Notes: generated by a model from the letters alone, not told the origin. A stretch of DNA of 64,000 nucleotides from Modestobacter italicus (GCF_000306785.1 NC_017955.1:3100001-3164000); one strand, 5' to 3'. Counted from the first letter of the stretch, positions 9,467-18,249 are shown. Translations and numbers: made by a program.

Positions 9467-10300
9467 TCATCCATGGCGGAGGTCCCGGTAGCCGACGCTG
9501 ATGGCGAGATCGGTGTCCGGCCAGACCGACGGCGGCACTGCCGGCTCATCGCCGGGTCCGATCAGCCAGCGGTCGGTGCGCCAGACCATGCGTTGGCAGT
9601 CGGCGATGGCGCCGCGGGCGGTCTGCTGCAGGGTGACGTCGAGCTCGAAGTCGACGCACGGGACGACGAAGTCCGGCCCGACGCTGCCCTTGATCTGCCC
9701 CATCAGCGGGGTCAGGACGACGGCGAACTGCGCGGAGCCGCCGCCGGACAGCCCGGCGGCGTCCAGCAGGGTGCGCACTGCCTGGGCGCCGGACCAGCTC
9801 GTGGTCGTTGGGCCGTCGGGCACCGCCCACTCCTGGATGACGGCGCGGGCGCCGTCCATCGAGCCGGACTGAAGTGCGCTCTGGTCGATCGCTGCGAGTT
9901 GGGCCAGGGCCCCTTCCGGGGTGTGCGGGAAGCCGCTCGGCACGCCGGCTGGACCGGTGCTGGTTGCCGACGGTAACACGATGGGCGCACCAGGGTCGCG
10001 GTCCGAGACCGGCCCCGGGTGGGCGGCCGACTCCGCGACGGCCGGCATCGGCCTGGCGGCCAACGCATCCTCGGGCGGGGTTCGGTCGGCCGTCCCTGCG
10101 ATCGGGACGGCCGCGGAACTGCCCGCCGGGACTGCGGCCGCGGAGTGCTCCAACGCCGGGTGGACGGCGTGCGCCACGGCCAGAATGGCCCCTGCTGCCA
10201 AGACGGCGACCGCGAGGCCGGCGCCCGCCAGGAGGGTCACCATCTTCCGCTGCGACCACTGCGGGCTGCACGGCTCCCGGTCGGTTCGACGGCCGGCCAT
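9467..10300 (-). CDS. Single-pass membrane transfer protein
   Basis: 277 residues with a short basic N-terminus, one membrane helix at about 21-45, a low-complexity linker and a C-terminal domain (about 120-277) containing two cysteines. Topology and operon position resemble VirB8/TrbF-type assembly factors of type IV secretion, but no sequence motif proves this. ATG 10300 overlaps the preceding stop by one base (TGATG), which fixes the start; the longer frame upstream is a shadow of the neighbour. Confidence 0.65.
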   Translation of the reverse strand: MAGRRTDREPCSPQWSQRKMVTLLAGAGLAVAVLAAGAILAVAHAVHPALEHSAAAVPAGSSAAVPIAGTADRTPPEDALAARPMPAVAESAAHPGPVSDRDPGAPIVLPSATSTGPAGVPSGFPHTPEGALAQLAAIDQSALQSGSMDGARAVIQEWAVPDGPTTTSWSGAQAVRTLLDAAGLSGGGSAQFAVVLTPLMGQIKGSVGPDFVVPCVDFELDVTLQQTARGAIADCQRMVWRTDRWLIGPGDEPAVPPSVWPDTDLAISVGYRDLRHG

Positions 10301-10590
10301 CAGCAGCCGGTCCCGACGATCGACAGGACGATGACGTACCCGACGACGTAGAGGATCGCGCCGACCAGGCAGATGAGGATGCCGTCCATCCCGAGCCGGG
10401 CGCCCCGCGGGTGGTGGGTGACCCGACCCCAGATGAGCATCCCGACGCTGGCGAAAAAGCAGATCCCCAAGACCGCGAGCACGCCCCACTTGACCCAGGA
10501 CTGGATCTGGTCGGCATAGACCTGCATGCCGGGTGGCGCGGCCGGGCAGACGCCGGCCGCCATCAGTGAATCCGCGAGCGCGGCGGTCAT
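10300..10590 (-). CDS. Small two-helix membrane protein, pilin-subunit-like
   Basis: 96 residues: a short outside N-terminus with one Cys, a membrane helix at about 34-54, a basic loop, and a second helix at about 70-92. VirB2/TrbC-type subunits of type IV secretion have this size and topology, so it may be the transfer-pilus subunit or a channel protein (inference). Start supported by AGAGGA 8 nt upstream. It overlaps both neighbours. Confidence 0.6.
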   Translation of the reverse strand: MTAALADSLMAAGVCPAAPPGMQVYADQIQSWVKWGVLAVLGICFFASVGMLIWGRVTHHPRGARLGMDGILICLVGAILYVVGYVIVLSIVGTGC

Positions 10591-11537
10591 CGGGAGGTCC
10601 TCTCACGGGTCGAGGCGGTCGAGGCGGTCGAGGCGGTCGCGGTTGAGGACCGGTCGGTCGAGCGCGTGGGGTCCAGCAGCTGGAGCAGCGCGCGGCCAGC
10701 GGCGAGCACCGGCTTGGGCAATGGACGGTCGGTGAGGCCGGTGACCTGGAGGCGCTGGTCCAGCGGAACGGGCACCACCCCTCGAGCGATGCTCAGAGCA
10801 CGCAGTCGCGGACCCGAGCTGGCAGCCACCTCGCCGGGCCACCGGCCCGGACCGATGGCGGCGACCACCACCTGCTGCTCCCCCAGCTGTTCGAGCAGGT
10901 GCTCGGCCGACCGCACTCCGGGGACGGTGGGCCGGCAGACGACCACGCTGCTCGTGCGGTTGGTGGTCAAGCAGGCTCGGCTGTCATCACCGGAGCCGAG
11001 GTCGAGGACCGTCACCCCCGTGCGACCGCCGGCCAGCGCAGGCCAACAGCGCGACGCCTCCTCGCTCGCGCGGCGATCGAGGGTGACGGCGGACCGGAGC
11101 CCGCGACGCCACATGCCGGTGTCGTCGAGGCCCAGCTCCACCGACGCCGCCGCGACAAGGCCCGAATGAGAAGGTCGGGCGTTCTCGACCAGGTGCACGG
11201 TTCGGCCGGTCGCCGCAGCGGCGTCACTGATCGCCAGCGCCACCGTGGACGCCCCCGCACCGGCGTGCGCCGCCAGGACGGTGATCCAGCCGCTCGGCAG
11301 GGCACTGTCACCCCCAGGTCGGTATTCCCCTGACGTCTTGTCACCCCGCTGGTTTCTGTGCTGGACCGCGGTGTCACCCCCGGCGCGGCCACGGTTTGTG
11401 ACCCGCCGGGCCCGCAGTTCACGCAGGGCCTGCTGGACTTCGGCGACCGCCAACGGACCGCGATCACCGGCAGCGTCGACCGCAGGGCCGTCCTCGCTTG
11501 CCCCTGTCGTTCCGGGAGCGATCAGCGCGGCGCTCAC
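10587..11537 (-). CDS. MinD/ParA-like protein with degenerate P-loop
   Basis: 316 residues. The central part (about 84-270) has the strand-loop-helix order of MinD/CpaE-type proteins, but the P-loop at about 91-98 reads HAGAGAST, with alanine where the Walker lysine should be, so ATP hydrolysis is doubtful. Residues 53-77 are an odd G/RGD-x8 repeat that coincides with three 33-bp-spaced DNA repeats. The C-terminus is Ser/Thr/Ala-rich, encoded by a 9-bp tandem repeat. GTG start overlaps the regulator stop (GTGA). A role in positioning or regulating the transfer apparatus is a guess. Confidence 0.65.
   Translation of the reverse strand: MSAALIAPGTTGASEDGPAVDAAGDRGPLAVAEVQQALRELRARRVTNRGRAGGDTAVQHRNQRGDKTSGEYRPGGDSALPSGWITVLAAHAGAGASTVALAISDAAAATGRTVHLVENARPSHSGLVAAASVELGLDDTGMWRRGLRSAVTLDRRASEEASRCWPALAGGRTGVTVLDLGSGDDSRACLTTNRTSSVVVCRPTVPGVRSAEHLLEQLGEQQVVVAAIGPGRWPGEVAASSGPRLRALSIARGVVPVPLDQRLQVTGLTDRPLPKPVLAAGRALLQLLDPTRSTDRSSTATASTASTASTRERTSR
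10608..10634. repeat. 9-bp tandem repeat, three copies
   Basis: Three perfect GGTCGAGGC units followed by a diverged fourth. They encode the AST-AST-AST run near the C-terminus of the degenerate P-loop protein. The in-frame 9-bp unit could vary in number by slippage without breaking the gene. Confidence 0.8.
11307..11381. repeat. Iteron-like cluster A: three GTCACCCC at 33-bp spacing
   Basis: GTCACCCC occurs at 11307-11314, 11340-11347 and 11373-11380, exactly 33 bp apart and in the same orientation, about three helical turns. The same motif with the same spacing recurs in cluster B upstream of the HTH regulator. The cluster lies inside the coding region of the degenerate P-loop protein; 33 bp is also 11 codons, so a protein repeat could contribute, but cluster B is non-coding. 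Confidence 0.6.
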
Positions 11538-12289
11538 GCGACCGCGGCCAGGTAGTCGTCCGCGACTTCGCGCAGGGCCGCGAGGGTGCGGTTCCGCCGG
11601 CGGTACAGCGTGCGGGTCGAAATGCCGAACTCAGCAGCGACCTTCGAGTCCCCGCCCCGCTGGAGGTCCCGGCCGCACTCGGTCGCGATCAGCAGCTCCA
11701 GGTCATCGACATCCACGCCGGACCGGACCGCCCACTGCAACAGGTCAGCGACGTCGAGGTCCTCAGCGCTGTCGTGCGGCGGGGCGACGATCAACCGGGC
11801 GACGTCGCCATCGGCGGTGAGGAACTCGCCCCGCTCCGGGTGTCGACGTTCTCGTGGCCGCAGCTCGGCGAGGACCGCACGCCGGGTGTCCGCGCGCAGG
11901 TTCGCGGCCACGGCACGGGGACGGCGCCGCCAGGGGTAGCGCCGGATCTGGCACGCGAGCTCGCCGACCACCATGGCGACGATGTCCGGGCTCAGGTCAC
12001 GGAACTGCCGGGCCATCGTCCAGACCAGTCCGCTCAGCAGGTGCAGCAGCAGTGCCAGCGCGTCGTCGTCGCTGCCGCCGTCGATGGCAGCCAGCCGAAC
12101 CAGAGCGCCGAGGACGGCGTTGCTGCGCTCGCACTCGCTCGTCTCCGAGCAAGCAGCGACGAGGTCAGCGACGGTGCGGAGCCCTGCGAGGGCGGGTTCG
12201 ATCTCCGCCCAGCAAACTGGGACGGCGTCGTCGTCGAGTTGGGCGGCGAGCGCCGGCCAACTGCCGACGATCGTGGGGTCGTGGAACAT
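11534..12289 (-). CDS. HTH regulator of the transfer operon
   Basis: 251 residues. The C-terminal 60 residues form a sigma-factor-like helix-turn-helix (VAAEFGIS followed by RTLYRRRNR), similar to region 4 / LuxR-type readers; the N-terminal 180 residues are helical and unrecognised. Start at 12289 supported by GGAGGG 8 nt upstream; another ATG six codons earlier lacks one. It is the first gene of the minus-strand transfer operon and overlaps the next gene (GTGA), so it is the obvious candidate to control the operon, perhaps through the repeats and palindromes just upstream. Confidence 0.65.
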   Translation of the reverse strand: MFHDPTIVGSWPALAAQLDDDAVPVCWAEIEPALAGLRTVADLVAACSETSECERSNAVLGALVRLAAIDGGSDDDALALLLHLLSGLVWTMARQFRDLSPDIVAMVVGELACQIRRYPWRRRPRAVAANLRADTRRAVLAELRPRERRHPERGEFLTADGDVARLIVAPPHDSAEDLDVADLLQWAVRSGVDVDDLELLIATECGRDLQRGGDSKVAAEFGISTRTLYRRRNRTLAALREVADDYLAAVA

Positions 12290-12350
12290 CTGGGCGCCCT
12301 CCGGCATCAGTGCGATGCCCTCGACGCTCCGGGGAGACGTTCACGGTGAC

Positions 12351-12404
12351 GTCACCCCCGCGGGGGGTGACACCGGACAGCGGGCTCTGCCCGTGAGGGG
12401 TGAC
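12351..12404. repeat. Iteron-like cluster B: GTCACCCC/GGGGTGAC repeats
   Basis: GTCACCCCC (12351-12359) faces GGGGGTGAC (12363-12371), forming a near-continuous inverted repeat. A further direct copy GGGGTGAC lies at 12397-12404, exactly 33 bp from 12364-12371. Located 62-115 bp upstream of the HTH regulator start, this looks like an operator or a small iteron array. Confidence 0.65.
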
Positions 12405-12469
12405 AACCAGGTGGTACGGCTTCTCGTGGACCTCGAAGGTGCGGTGCGTGCGGCGGGCTGCCGACGTCC

Positions 12470-12492
12470 CGACATGTCGCCGTGTCGACACG
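12470..12492. promoter_or_regulatory. Two adjacent perfect palindromes
   Basis: CGACATGTCG (12470-12479) is followed after 1 bp by the 12-bp perfect palindrome CGTGTCGACACG (12481-12492). They sit about 190 bp upstream of the transfer regulator in non-coding DNA and may be dimeric-repressor sites. Confidence 0.4.
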
Positions 12493-12620
12493 ACGACTCG
12501 GTGAGAGTGACCGGCCCTCCGCACCGGGGAACGCCCTTCGAGACCCAGCCCGCCGGATCCGCCGGCTCCGCAATGCTGACGCAGCAACGACCAGCGGCCG
12601 CGGTAGCGCGCGAGCCGGGA

Positions 12621-13514
12621 TCAGTCTTCTGGGATGGCCATCTCGAAGCGGGCGGGGTTGGTGACGTCGGGGTCGGGGCCGCCTCGCACGCCCCGGTCGA
12701 GGCCGTCGAGCCGTCCCACCTCGCCGGCGGTGAGCTCGAAGTCGAAGACGTCGACGTTCTCGGCGATGCGGGCCGGGGTCACCGACTTGGGGACGACGGA
12801 GCGGCCGGCCTGCAGGTGCCACCGCAGCATGACCTGGGCCGGGGACTTGCCGTGCGTCTCGGCGATCGCGGCGATCGTGCCGTCGGCCAGGGTGCTGACC
12901 CGGCCTGGTCGCTCCCCGAAGCCGGAATAGAAGGTGACTCCACCGATCGGTGACCAGGCCTGGGTGTGCACGCCGTGCTCGGAATCCGCCCGCTGGACGT
13001 CGGGCTGGGTGAAATAGGGGTGCAGCTCGACCTGGTTCACCGCAGGCACCACCTCGGTGCGGGCCAGCAGGTCGACCATGCGGTGGGGCATGAAGCTGCA
13101 GACGCCGATCGCCCGCACGCGCCCGTCGGCCAGCATAGTCTCCAGCGCCCGGTAGGCGTCCACCGTGGTGTCGAAGCGCTCCGGGACGGGCTGGTGCAGC
13201 ATCAGCAGGTCGATCTGCTCGACGCCGAGCTTGCGGGCGCTCTTGTCGAAGGCGTGCAGCGTCTGGTCGTAGCCGTGGTCGGTCAGCCAGACCTTCGTCT
13301 GGATGAACACCTCCGACCGGTCCACCGCGGAGCGGGCGATGCCCTCCCCGACCTGCCGCTCGTTGCCGTAGGCGGCGGCGGTGTCGATGTAGCGGTACCC
13401 GGTGGCCAGCGCGGCCTCGATCGCCGCCGCGGTGTCCTCCGGGCTGCTCTGGCCGGTGCCGATGCCGACCGCTGGGAGCTGGACCCCGTTGTTCAGGGTG
13501 AAGGTGTGGTCCAT
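12621..13514 (-). CDS. Aldo/keto reductase
   Basis: 297-residue NADPH-dependent TIM-barrel reductase of aldehydes/ketones. The catalytic tetrad is complete: Asp44, Tyr49, Lys74, His107. The IPKS-like nucleotide-binding motif is present as VPKS. Similar in sequence and length to the second aldo/keto reductase at 17371-18249 (same 2,5-diketogluconate-reductase-like subgroup), including a 34-bp stretch of identical DNA. The ATG at 13514 gives the normal family N-terminus; the longer open frame upstream overlaps other genes. Probably the last gene of the redox cargo block, which reads on the minus strand from 18249. Confidence 0.88.
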   Translation of the reverse strand: MDHTFTLNNGVQLPAVGIGTGQSSPEDTAAAIEAALATGYRYIDTAAAYGNERQVGEGIARSAVDRSEVFIQTKVWLTDHGYDQTLHAFDKSARKLGVEQIDLLMLHQPVPERFDTTVDAYRALETMLADGRVRAIGVCSFMPHRMVDLLARTEVVPAVNQVELHPYFTQPDVQRADSEHGVHTQAWSPIGGVTFYSGFGERPGRVSTLADGTIAAIAETHGKSPAQVMLRWHLQAGRSVVPKSVTPARIAENVDVFDFELTAGEVGRLDGLDRGVRGGPDPDVTNPARFEMAIPED

Positions 13515-13587
13515 CCCCTGAACGTAGGTCGACCGCGACGGCCGAGGCAGTGCCTGGGAGAACACCCCTAGCGGCGCAGCCGGGTGG

Positions 13588-14362
13588 TCAGCCACGGCGG
13601 GCGCGTACGGCATCGAGCTCGGCGCGCACCCGGTTGGGCTCGGCGGCCGGCGGCATGTTGTCGGTGTCCAGGACGGCGTCGAGGGCGTCGACGGGGTCGG
13701 CCTGCAGCGCGGCGAACAGCGGGTCCAGGTTGATCGGGGCGGGGCCGTGCTCGGCAACGAGCTCGAGGGTCTTCCGGTCGCCGGCGGCGGAGGTGAGGCT
13801 CGTGATGAGCACTTGGGCGATCTGGCGGCGCGACACCACCCCGTCGGCCGGGCTGCCGGCCCACCGGCGGTCGCCCTGCAGCATGACCAGGTTCAGCTGG
13901 TCGGCGTCGTTGGCGTCGAACCAGCCTGGCCGCACGATCGTGTACGCCCGGCCGCTGGCGCGCACCAGCCGCTTCCCGCGGCGCTTCCAGTCGTGCCCCG
14001 GGGGTGTGCTTGGTGACCCCGATGGTGGTCATCAGGGCGATCCGGGCGGGGGCGTCGCCGAGCGCGGCCAGCACGTTGCGCACGGCGCCGTAGTCGACGG
14101 CCTCGGCTTCGGCGGCTCCGCCGTGCGAGCCGTGGGTGAACACCACCGCGTCCACGCCCGCGACGGCCTCGGTGAGGGTGTCGGCGCGGGTGAGATCCCC
14201 GATGACAGCCCGAGCCTCGGCGGGCAGCGACGCGCCCCGGCGCGGGTCGCGGACCAGCGCGCGGGTGCGGTGACCTTGGCGGATCGACGCGGCGACGGCG
14301 AGTGCGCCGATGCTGCCGGTGGCGCCGACGACCAGGACGTCGGTGATGGGTGTTGGGCTCAT
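13588..14362 (-). pseudogene. NmrA-like NAD(P)-binding protein, frameshifted
   Basis: The N-terminal part (from 14362) has the Rossmann motif GATGSIG and reads normally to a TTIGVTK stretch. The rest of the fold, with the family motif YTIVRPGWF, continues in another frame down to the stop at 13588. Removing one G from the C4G5 run at 13996-14005 would join the halves. Together they make a normal-length (about 258 aa) SDR/NmrA-type reductase or redox sensor. Either a true inactivating insertion or a homopolymer sequencing error; neighbouring genes of the same block are also broken. Confidence 0.8.
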
Positions 14363-14460
14363 GGGGGTCTCCGTGTGCGGATCGACCGCGCGGCGGTCGG
14401 GTGGCTGGTGCTGGCGTGGGTGGGTGGTCCGCCCGAGCGGACGGGTGGTGCTCCGGCGGA

Positions 14461-15869
14461 TCAGTGCGCCGCCGGCCCGTCGACGTCGCGGAGGGTGAGG
14501 CTGGCGACGATGGTCACAACCACGAGCGCAGCCAGCGCGATCAGGCCGATCCGTAGGCCGGTCATGAAGGTGGCCTGCACGGCCAGCACCGATCCCACGG
14601 CCGCGACGCCGAGGGATCCGCCCATCTGGCGGGACAAGTTCAGCACGCCGCTGGCGGTGCCGGCCCGGCGGGCCGGGACGCTGTCGATGACCAGGGTGGT
14701 CAGTGGCGGCACGGTGAACGAGCCGCCCAGGCCGAGCGGGACCATGAGGACGGCGACCACCCAGGTGGGGGTGCTGGCCGGCACGCAGGCCAGCGCGATC
14801 AGGCCGGCCACCAGCACGATCTGCCCGCCGATGATCGGCACGCGCAGCCCGTAGTGGGCCGCGACCCGTGAGACCACCGGGCTGATCGCGGCCACCAGCG
14901 CGGTCATGGGCAGGAACAGCAGCCCGGTGGAGAAGGCGGATTCCCCGCGCACCTGCTGGAAGTACAGGCTCTGGACGAAGACGACGCCGTAGAACGCCGA
15001 CATCCCGATGAACGCCGCGGCTAGGGCCACGATCACGCGGGTGGAGCGGAACAGCTCCAGGGGGACCATCGGGTGCCGGCCGCGGGACTGCGCGAGCAGG
15101 AACACCACCAGAGCCAGCACCGCCACGGCGAACGCGGTGAGAATCGTCGGGCGGCCGTAGCCGCCCTCGCCGCCTTCGATGATCGCGTAGGTCAGCGCGG
15201 CTAGGCCGAGGACGGCGGTGACCTGCCCGGTCCAGTCGAACGGCGCTGCTTCCCGCGGGGAGGTGCCGACCCGGGTGAGCACCAGCAGCGCGATGGCACC
15301 GACGGGGAGGTTGAGGAAGAAGATGATCCGCCAGTCGACCTGGGTCAGCGCCCCGCCGACGATGGGGCCGGCCGCGGCGGCGATGGAGCCGCCCATGGCC
15401 CAGTAGGCGATGGCCCGGGCCCGCGCGCCGGCGTCGGTGTAGGCCTCACGGATGATTGCGAGGGCCGTGGGGGTGACCAGCGCAGCGCCCAGACCTTGCG
15501 CGAAGCGCGCGCCGATCAGCGTGCCCAGGTCGGGGGCCAGACCGCAGGCAGCTGAGGCCAGGACGAAGAGCACCGTGCCCGCGCCGTAGGCCCGCTTGGC
15601 ACCGATCCGCTCGGAGAAGGTGCCGGCGAACAGGATCAGCGCGGAGAACATCAGCGTGTAGCCGGTGACGACCCACTGCAGGCCGGCCAGCCCACCACCG
15701 AGGTCCTCCCGGATGCTGGGCAGGCCACGTTGACGACCTGGGAGTCCAGGGCGACGACGAAGAAGCCGAGCATGGCCACCCCGAGGGCGGCTCCGGGGTG
15801 AGCCGGCCGGGCGGTGTCAGCGGTGGGTCCGCCGGGGAGGGCCACCTGGGTGGTGCGGGTGTTCGACAT
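14461..15869 (-). pseudogene. MFS drug-efflux transporter (DHA2-like), frameshifted
   Basis: A 14-helix major-facilitator exporter of the EmrB/QacA type. The first helix (motif VVALDSQVVNVA) is in the frame starting at ATG 15869; the rest, from MFSALILFAG to the stop at 14461, is in another frame. Restoring one missing C (on the coding strand) at about 15721-15725 gives the usual NVALPSI motif and a continuous protein. The long second part (396 residues) is otherwise intact, with the normal central and C-terminal helices. In the cargo context it probably exported a toxic compound handled by the reductases. Confidence 0.82.
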
Positions 15870-15935
15870 GTCGGGGCGCCGATCTGCTCGGGGCACGTGC
15901 GTGCCCTGCACGAGCTGGGTGGTCGTGTGTGGGTC

Positions 15936-16634
15936 TCAGCTGGGCAGGAGTCCGGCGGCTCGCAGCCACTGCTCCACGTCGGCCTCGGCGCCGGCGGCCT
16001 CCTCGCCCTGCACGGCGAGCCCATCGCCGATGGTCGAGGTAGCAAGGAGTCGCGCGTAGTCGCTCGGGGCGTTTCCCAGGCCGCTCATGGCGTCGGTGGT
16101 GAACGGCAGCACCGTCTTGTCCGCCAGGTTCAGACCCTCGACGAACGTGGACATGATCATCGGGGCGCGCACGTTCCAGATCGGGCTGCCGAGCAGGACG
16201 GTGTCGTACTGCTCGACCGCCGGCAGCGGCCCGGCGATAGCCGGGCGGGCGTCGGCGTCCTGCTCGGCGACGTTGCGGGCGACGGTGTCGTCGTAGTTCT
16301 CGGAGTAGGGGTCGGTGGCCTCGATGCGGTAGACGTCGCAGTCGATGAGCCCGCTGATCATCTCGGCGACCACCTGGGTGTTGCCAAGCTCCAGGGTCCT
16401 GCGCCCGCCGTAGTAGTAGTTCTCCCCCGCTCGGGATAAGTAGGCGAGCAACACGTTGTTCCTGGCCACAGTCGAGCCCGGCTCCGTTGGTTGTGTCGAA
16501 GCAGCTGTGCTGGTGGACTGCGGCGTTGGCGTGCTGCAGGCGGCCAGCCCTGCCCCGGCCACCGCGCTGGCGGTCACCGTGAGCGCTGCCCGCAGGAACG
16601 ACCGCCTGTCCACCGCGGTGACCGGGGCGGGCAT
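15936..16634 (-). CDS. Flavodoxin-like lipoprotein with Tat-type signal
   Basis: 232 residues. The N-terminus carries RRSFLR (twin-arginine-like) and a hydrophobic run ending in the lipobox LAAC at about 30-33, so the product should be exported and lipid-anchored. The remainder is a flavodoxin fold with FMN-binding features: YLSRAGEN near the start and LGSPIWN later. Such proteins use FMN for quinone or aldehyde-related electron transfer. ATG 16634 overlaps the SDR stop by one base (TGATG), indicating coupling. Confidence 0.8.
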   Translation of the reverse strand: MPAPVTAVDRRSFLRAALTVTASAVAGAGLAACSTPTPQSTSTAASTQPTEPGSTVARNNVLLAYLSRAGENYYYGGRRTLELGNTQVVAEMISGLIDCDVYRIEATDPYSENYDDTVARNVAEQDADARPAIAGPLPAVEQYDTVLLGSPIWNVRAPMIMSTFVEGLNLADKTVLPFTTDAMSGLGNAPSDYARLLATSTIGDGLAVQGEEAAGAEADVEQWLRAAGLLPS

Positions 16635-17365
16635 CACAGCTGCCCAGCCGGCCGGATGAGCACCTCGTTGATCGCGAGGTGGCGGGGCCGGCTGAGGATG
16701 AAGGCGATGATCTCGGCGATGTCGCCGGCGCTGACTTCGGCCTTGTCGTAGAGCGCCTGGACGCCCTCGCGGGTCTGCGCGTGGGTGATGTGGCCGGGCA
16801 GTTCGGTGGCCACGACACCGGGCTCGATCAGCGTGACCCGCACGTCGGGCAGCAGCTCCTGGCGCAGGGACTCCGACCAGCCGTTGAGGCCCCACTTGGT
16901 CGCGGCGTAGACGCCGTTGCCGGCCCGCGCGCTCCGCCCCGCGACGGAGGAGATGTTGACAATGTCCCCGCCGCCGTCCTTGAGCTGGTCGAGGAAGACC
17001 TCGGTCGCGGTGAGCGCGCCGAGCAGGTTGACCTCGACCATCCGGCGGTGGTCCTCGCGCTGGTCGCTGCCGAAGGGGCCCAGCAGCATGACGCCGGCGT
17101 TGTTGACCAACACGTCGGTGCCGCCGAGCTCCGCACCGACGCGGTCCGCTGCGGCTACCAGGCTGTCCCGGTCGGTGACGTCAGCGGCGATCGCGATCGA
17201 GCCGTTGGCCAGCTCCTCGGCCAGTGCGGTGATGCGGTCTCCGCGGCGCGCCAGCAGCGCGACCCGGTAGCCGTTCGCGGCCAGCGCGCGGGCGGTCGCC
17301 GCACCGATGCCCGAGGAGGCACCGGTGACGACCGCGACGCGGCTCGCAGTGTTGTCGGTGGCCAT
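16634..17365 (-). CDS. Short-chain dehydrogenase/reductase
   Basis: 243-residue classical SDR. Cofactor motif TGASSGIG at 14-21, NNAG at about 88-91, catalytic Ser at 139/140, and Tyr153-x3-Lys157 are all present. Reduces or oxidises a carbonyl/alcohol substrate with NAD(P)H; substrate unknown. Lies 5 bp after the aldo/keto reductase stop and overlaps the flavodoxin gene, so the three form one unit. Confidence 0.9.
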   Translation of the reverse strand: MATDNTASRVAVVTGASSGIGAATARALAANGYRVALLARRGDRITALAEELANGSIAIAADVTDRDSLVAAADRVGAELGGTDVLVNNAGVMLLGPFGSDQREDHRRMVEVNLLGALTATEVFLDQLKDGGGDIVNISSVAGRSARAGNGVYAATKWGLNGWSESLRQELLPDVRVTLIEPGVVATELPGHITHAQTREGVQALYDKAEVSAGDIAEIIAFILSRPRHLAINEVLIRPAGQL

Positions 17366-17370
17366 GATGC

Positions 17371-18249
17371 TCAGGCCTCAGGGATGTCCCGGCCGAAGGC
17401 CTCCATCGTGATGGCCTCAGGCTCGGGGCCACCGCGCTTACCGGTGTCCAGGCCGTCGATGGCGGCCAGCTGGTCGCCGGTGAGCTCGAAGTCGAAGACG
17501 TCGACGTTCTCCGCGATCCGGTGCGCCTTGGTCGACTTCGGGATGACCGAGCGGCCCTGCTGGACCGCCCAGCGCAGCATCACCTGAGCCGGGCTCTTGC
17601 CGTGCGCCTGAGCGATCCCGACGATCGTCGGATCCTGCAGGGTGCTGGTGTGCTCGCCCTCGCGGTAGAACGTGATGCCACCGATCGGGGACCACGCCTG
17701 GGTCACGATGCCGCGCTCGGCACCGAAGGCCTGCACCTCGCGCTGCTGGAAGTAGGGGTGCACCTCGATCTGGTTGGCCGCGGGCACCACGTCGGTGCGG
17801 TCGAGCAGCTGGGTGAGGTGGTCGACCATGAAGTTGCTGACACCGATGGCGCGGACGCGGCCGTCGGCCAGCAGCTTCTCTAGCGCCTTATATGCCCCGA
17901 TGGTCCGCTCGAACTCCGAGGGCAGGGCCTGGTGCAGGATCAGCAGGTCGATCTGGTCGACCCCGAGCTTGGCCGCGGACTTCTCGAAGCCGTGCAGCGT
18001 CTGGTCGTAGCCGTAGTCACTGATCCAGATCTTGGTCTCCAGGAACACCTCCGACCGGTCCAGGCTCGAGGCCTTCACGGCCTCGCCGACTTCGCGCTCG
18101 TTGCCGTAGGCGGCGGCGGTGTCGATGTGCCGGTAACCGGCCGCCAGCGCCGCGGAGACCGCGGAGCGGGTCTCATCCGGCGGGGTCTGGAAGACACCCA
18201 GGCCCAGGGCCGGGATCTCGATGCCGTTGTTCAGTGTGATGGTGTCCAT
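17371..18249 (-). CDS. Aldo/keto reductase
   Basis: 292-residue NADPH-dependent reductase with complete tetrad Asp43, Tyr48, Lys73, His106 and nucleotide-binding IPKS. First gene of the minus-strand redox block. Start at 18249 follows GAGG at good distance; a longer frame to 18318 has no ribosome site. Close relative of the reductase at 12621-13514. Divergent from the XRE-type regulator, which is the usual arrangement for regulator-controlled detoxification operons. Confidence 0.9.
   Translation of the reverse strand: MDTITLNNGIEIPALGLGVFQTPPDETRSAVSAALAAGYRHIDTAAAYGNEREVGEAVKASSLDRSEVFLETKIWISDYGYDQTLHGFEKSAAKLGVDQIDLLILHQALPSEFERTIGAYKALEKLLADGRVRAIGVSNFMVDHLTQLLDRTDVVPAANQIEVHPYFQQREVQAFGAERGIVTQAWSPIGGITFYREGEHTSTLQDPTIVGIAQAHGKSPAQVMLRWAVQQGRSVIPKSTKAHRIAENVDVFDFELTGDQLAAIDGLDTGKRGGPEPEAITMEAFGRDIPEA

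Larger units (their letters stand above)
12290..12620. other. Gene-free leader of the transfer operon
   Basis: 331 bp between the aldo/keto reductase stop and the HTH regulator start. It contains repeat cluster B and two adjacent palindromes and no convincing open frame. Since all downstream transfer genes read away from it on the minus strand, it should contain the main transfer promoter. Confidence 0.6.

Noticed and set aside
13996-14005. Programmed frameshift in the NmrA-like gene
   Set aside because: No slippery heptamer or downstream structure typical of programmed frameshifting; simple indel or sequencing error is more likely.
15465-15480. GGGGTGAC motif inside the MFS gene
   Set aside because: Single copy without a 33-bp partner; isolated copies of this 8-mer also occur at other places such as 30569 and 34411, as expected by chance.
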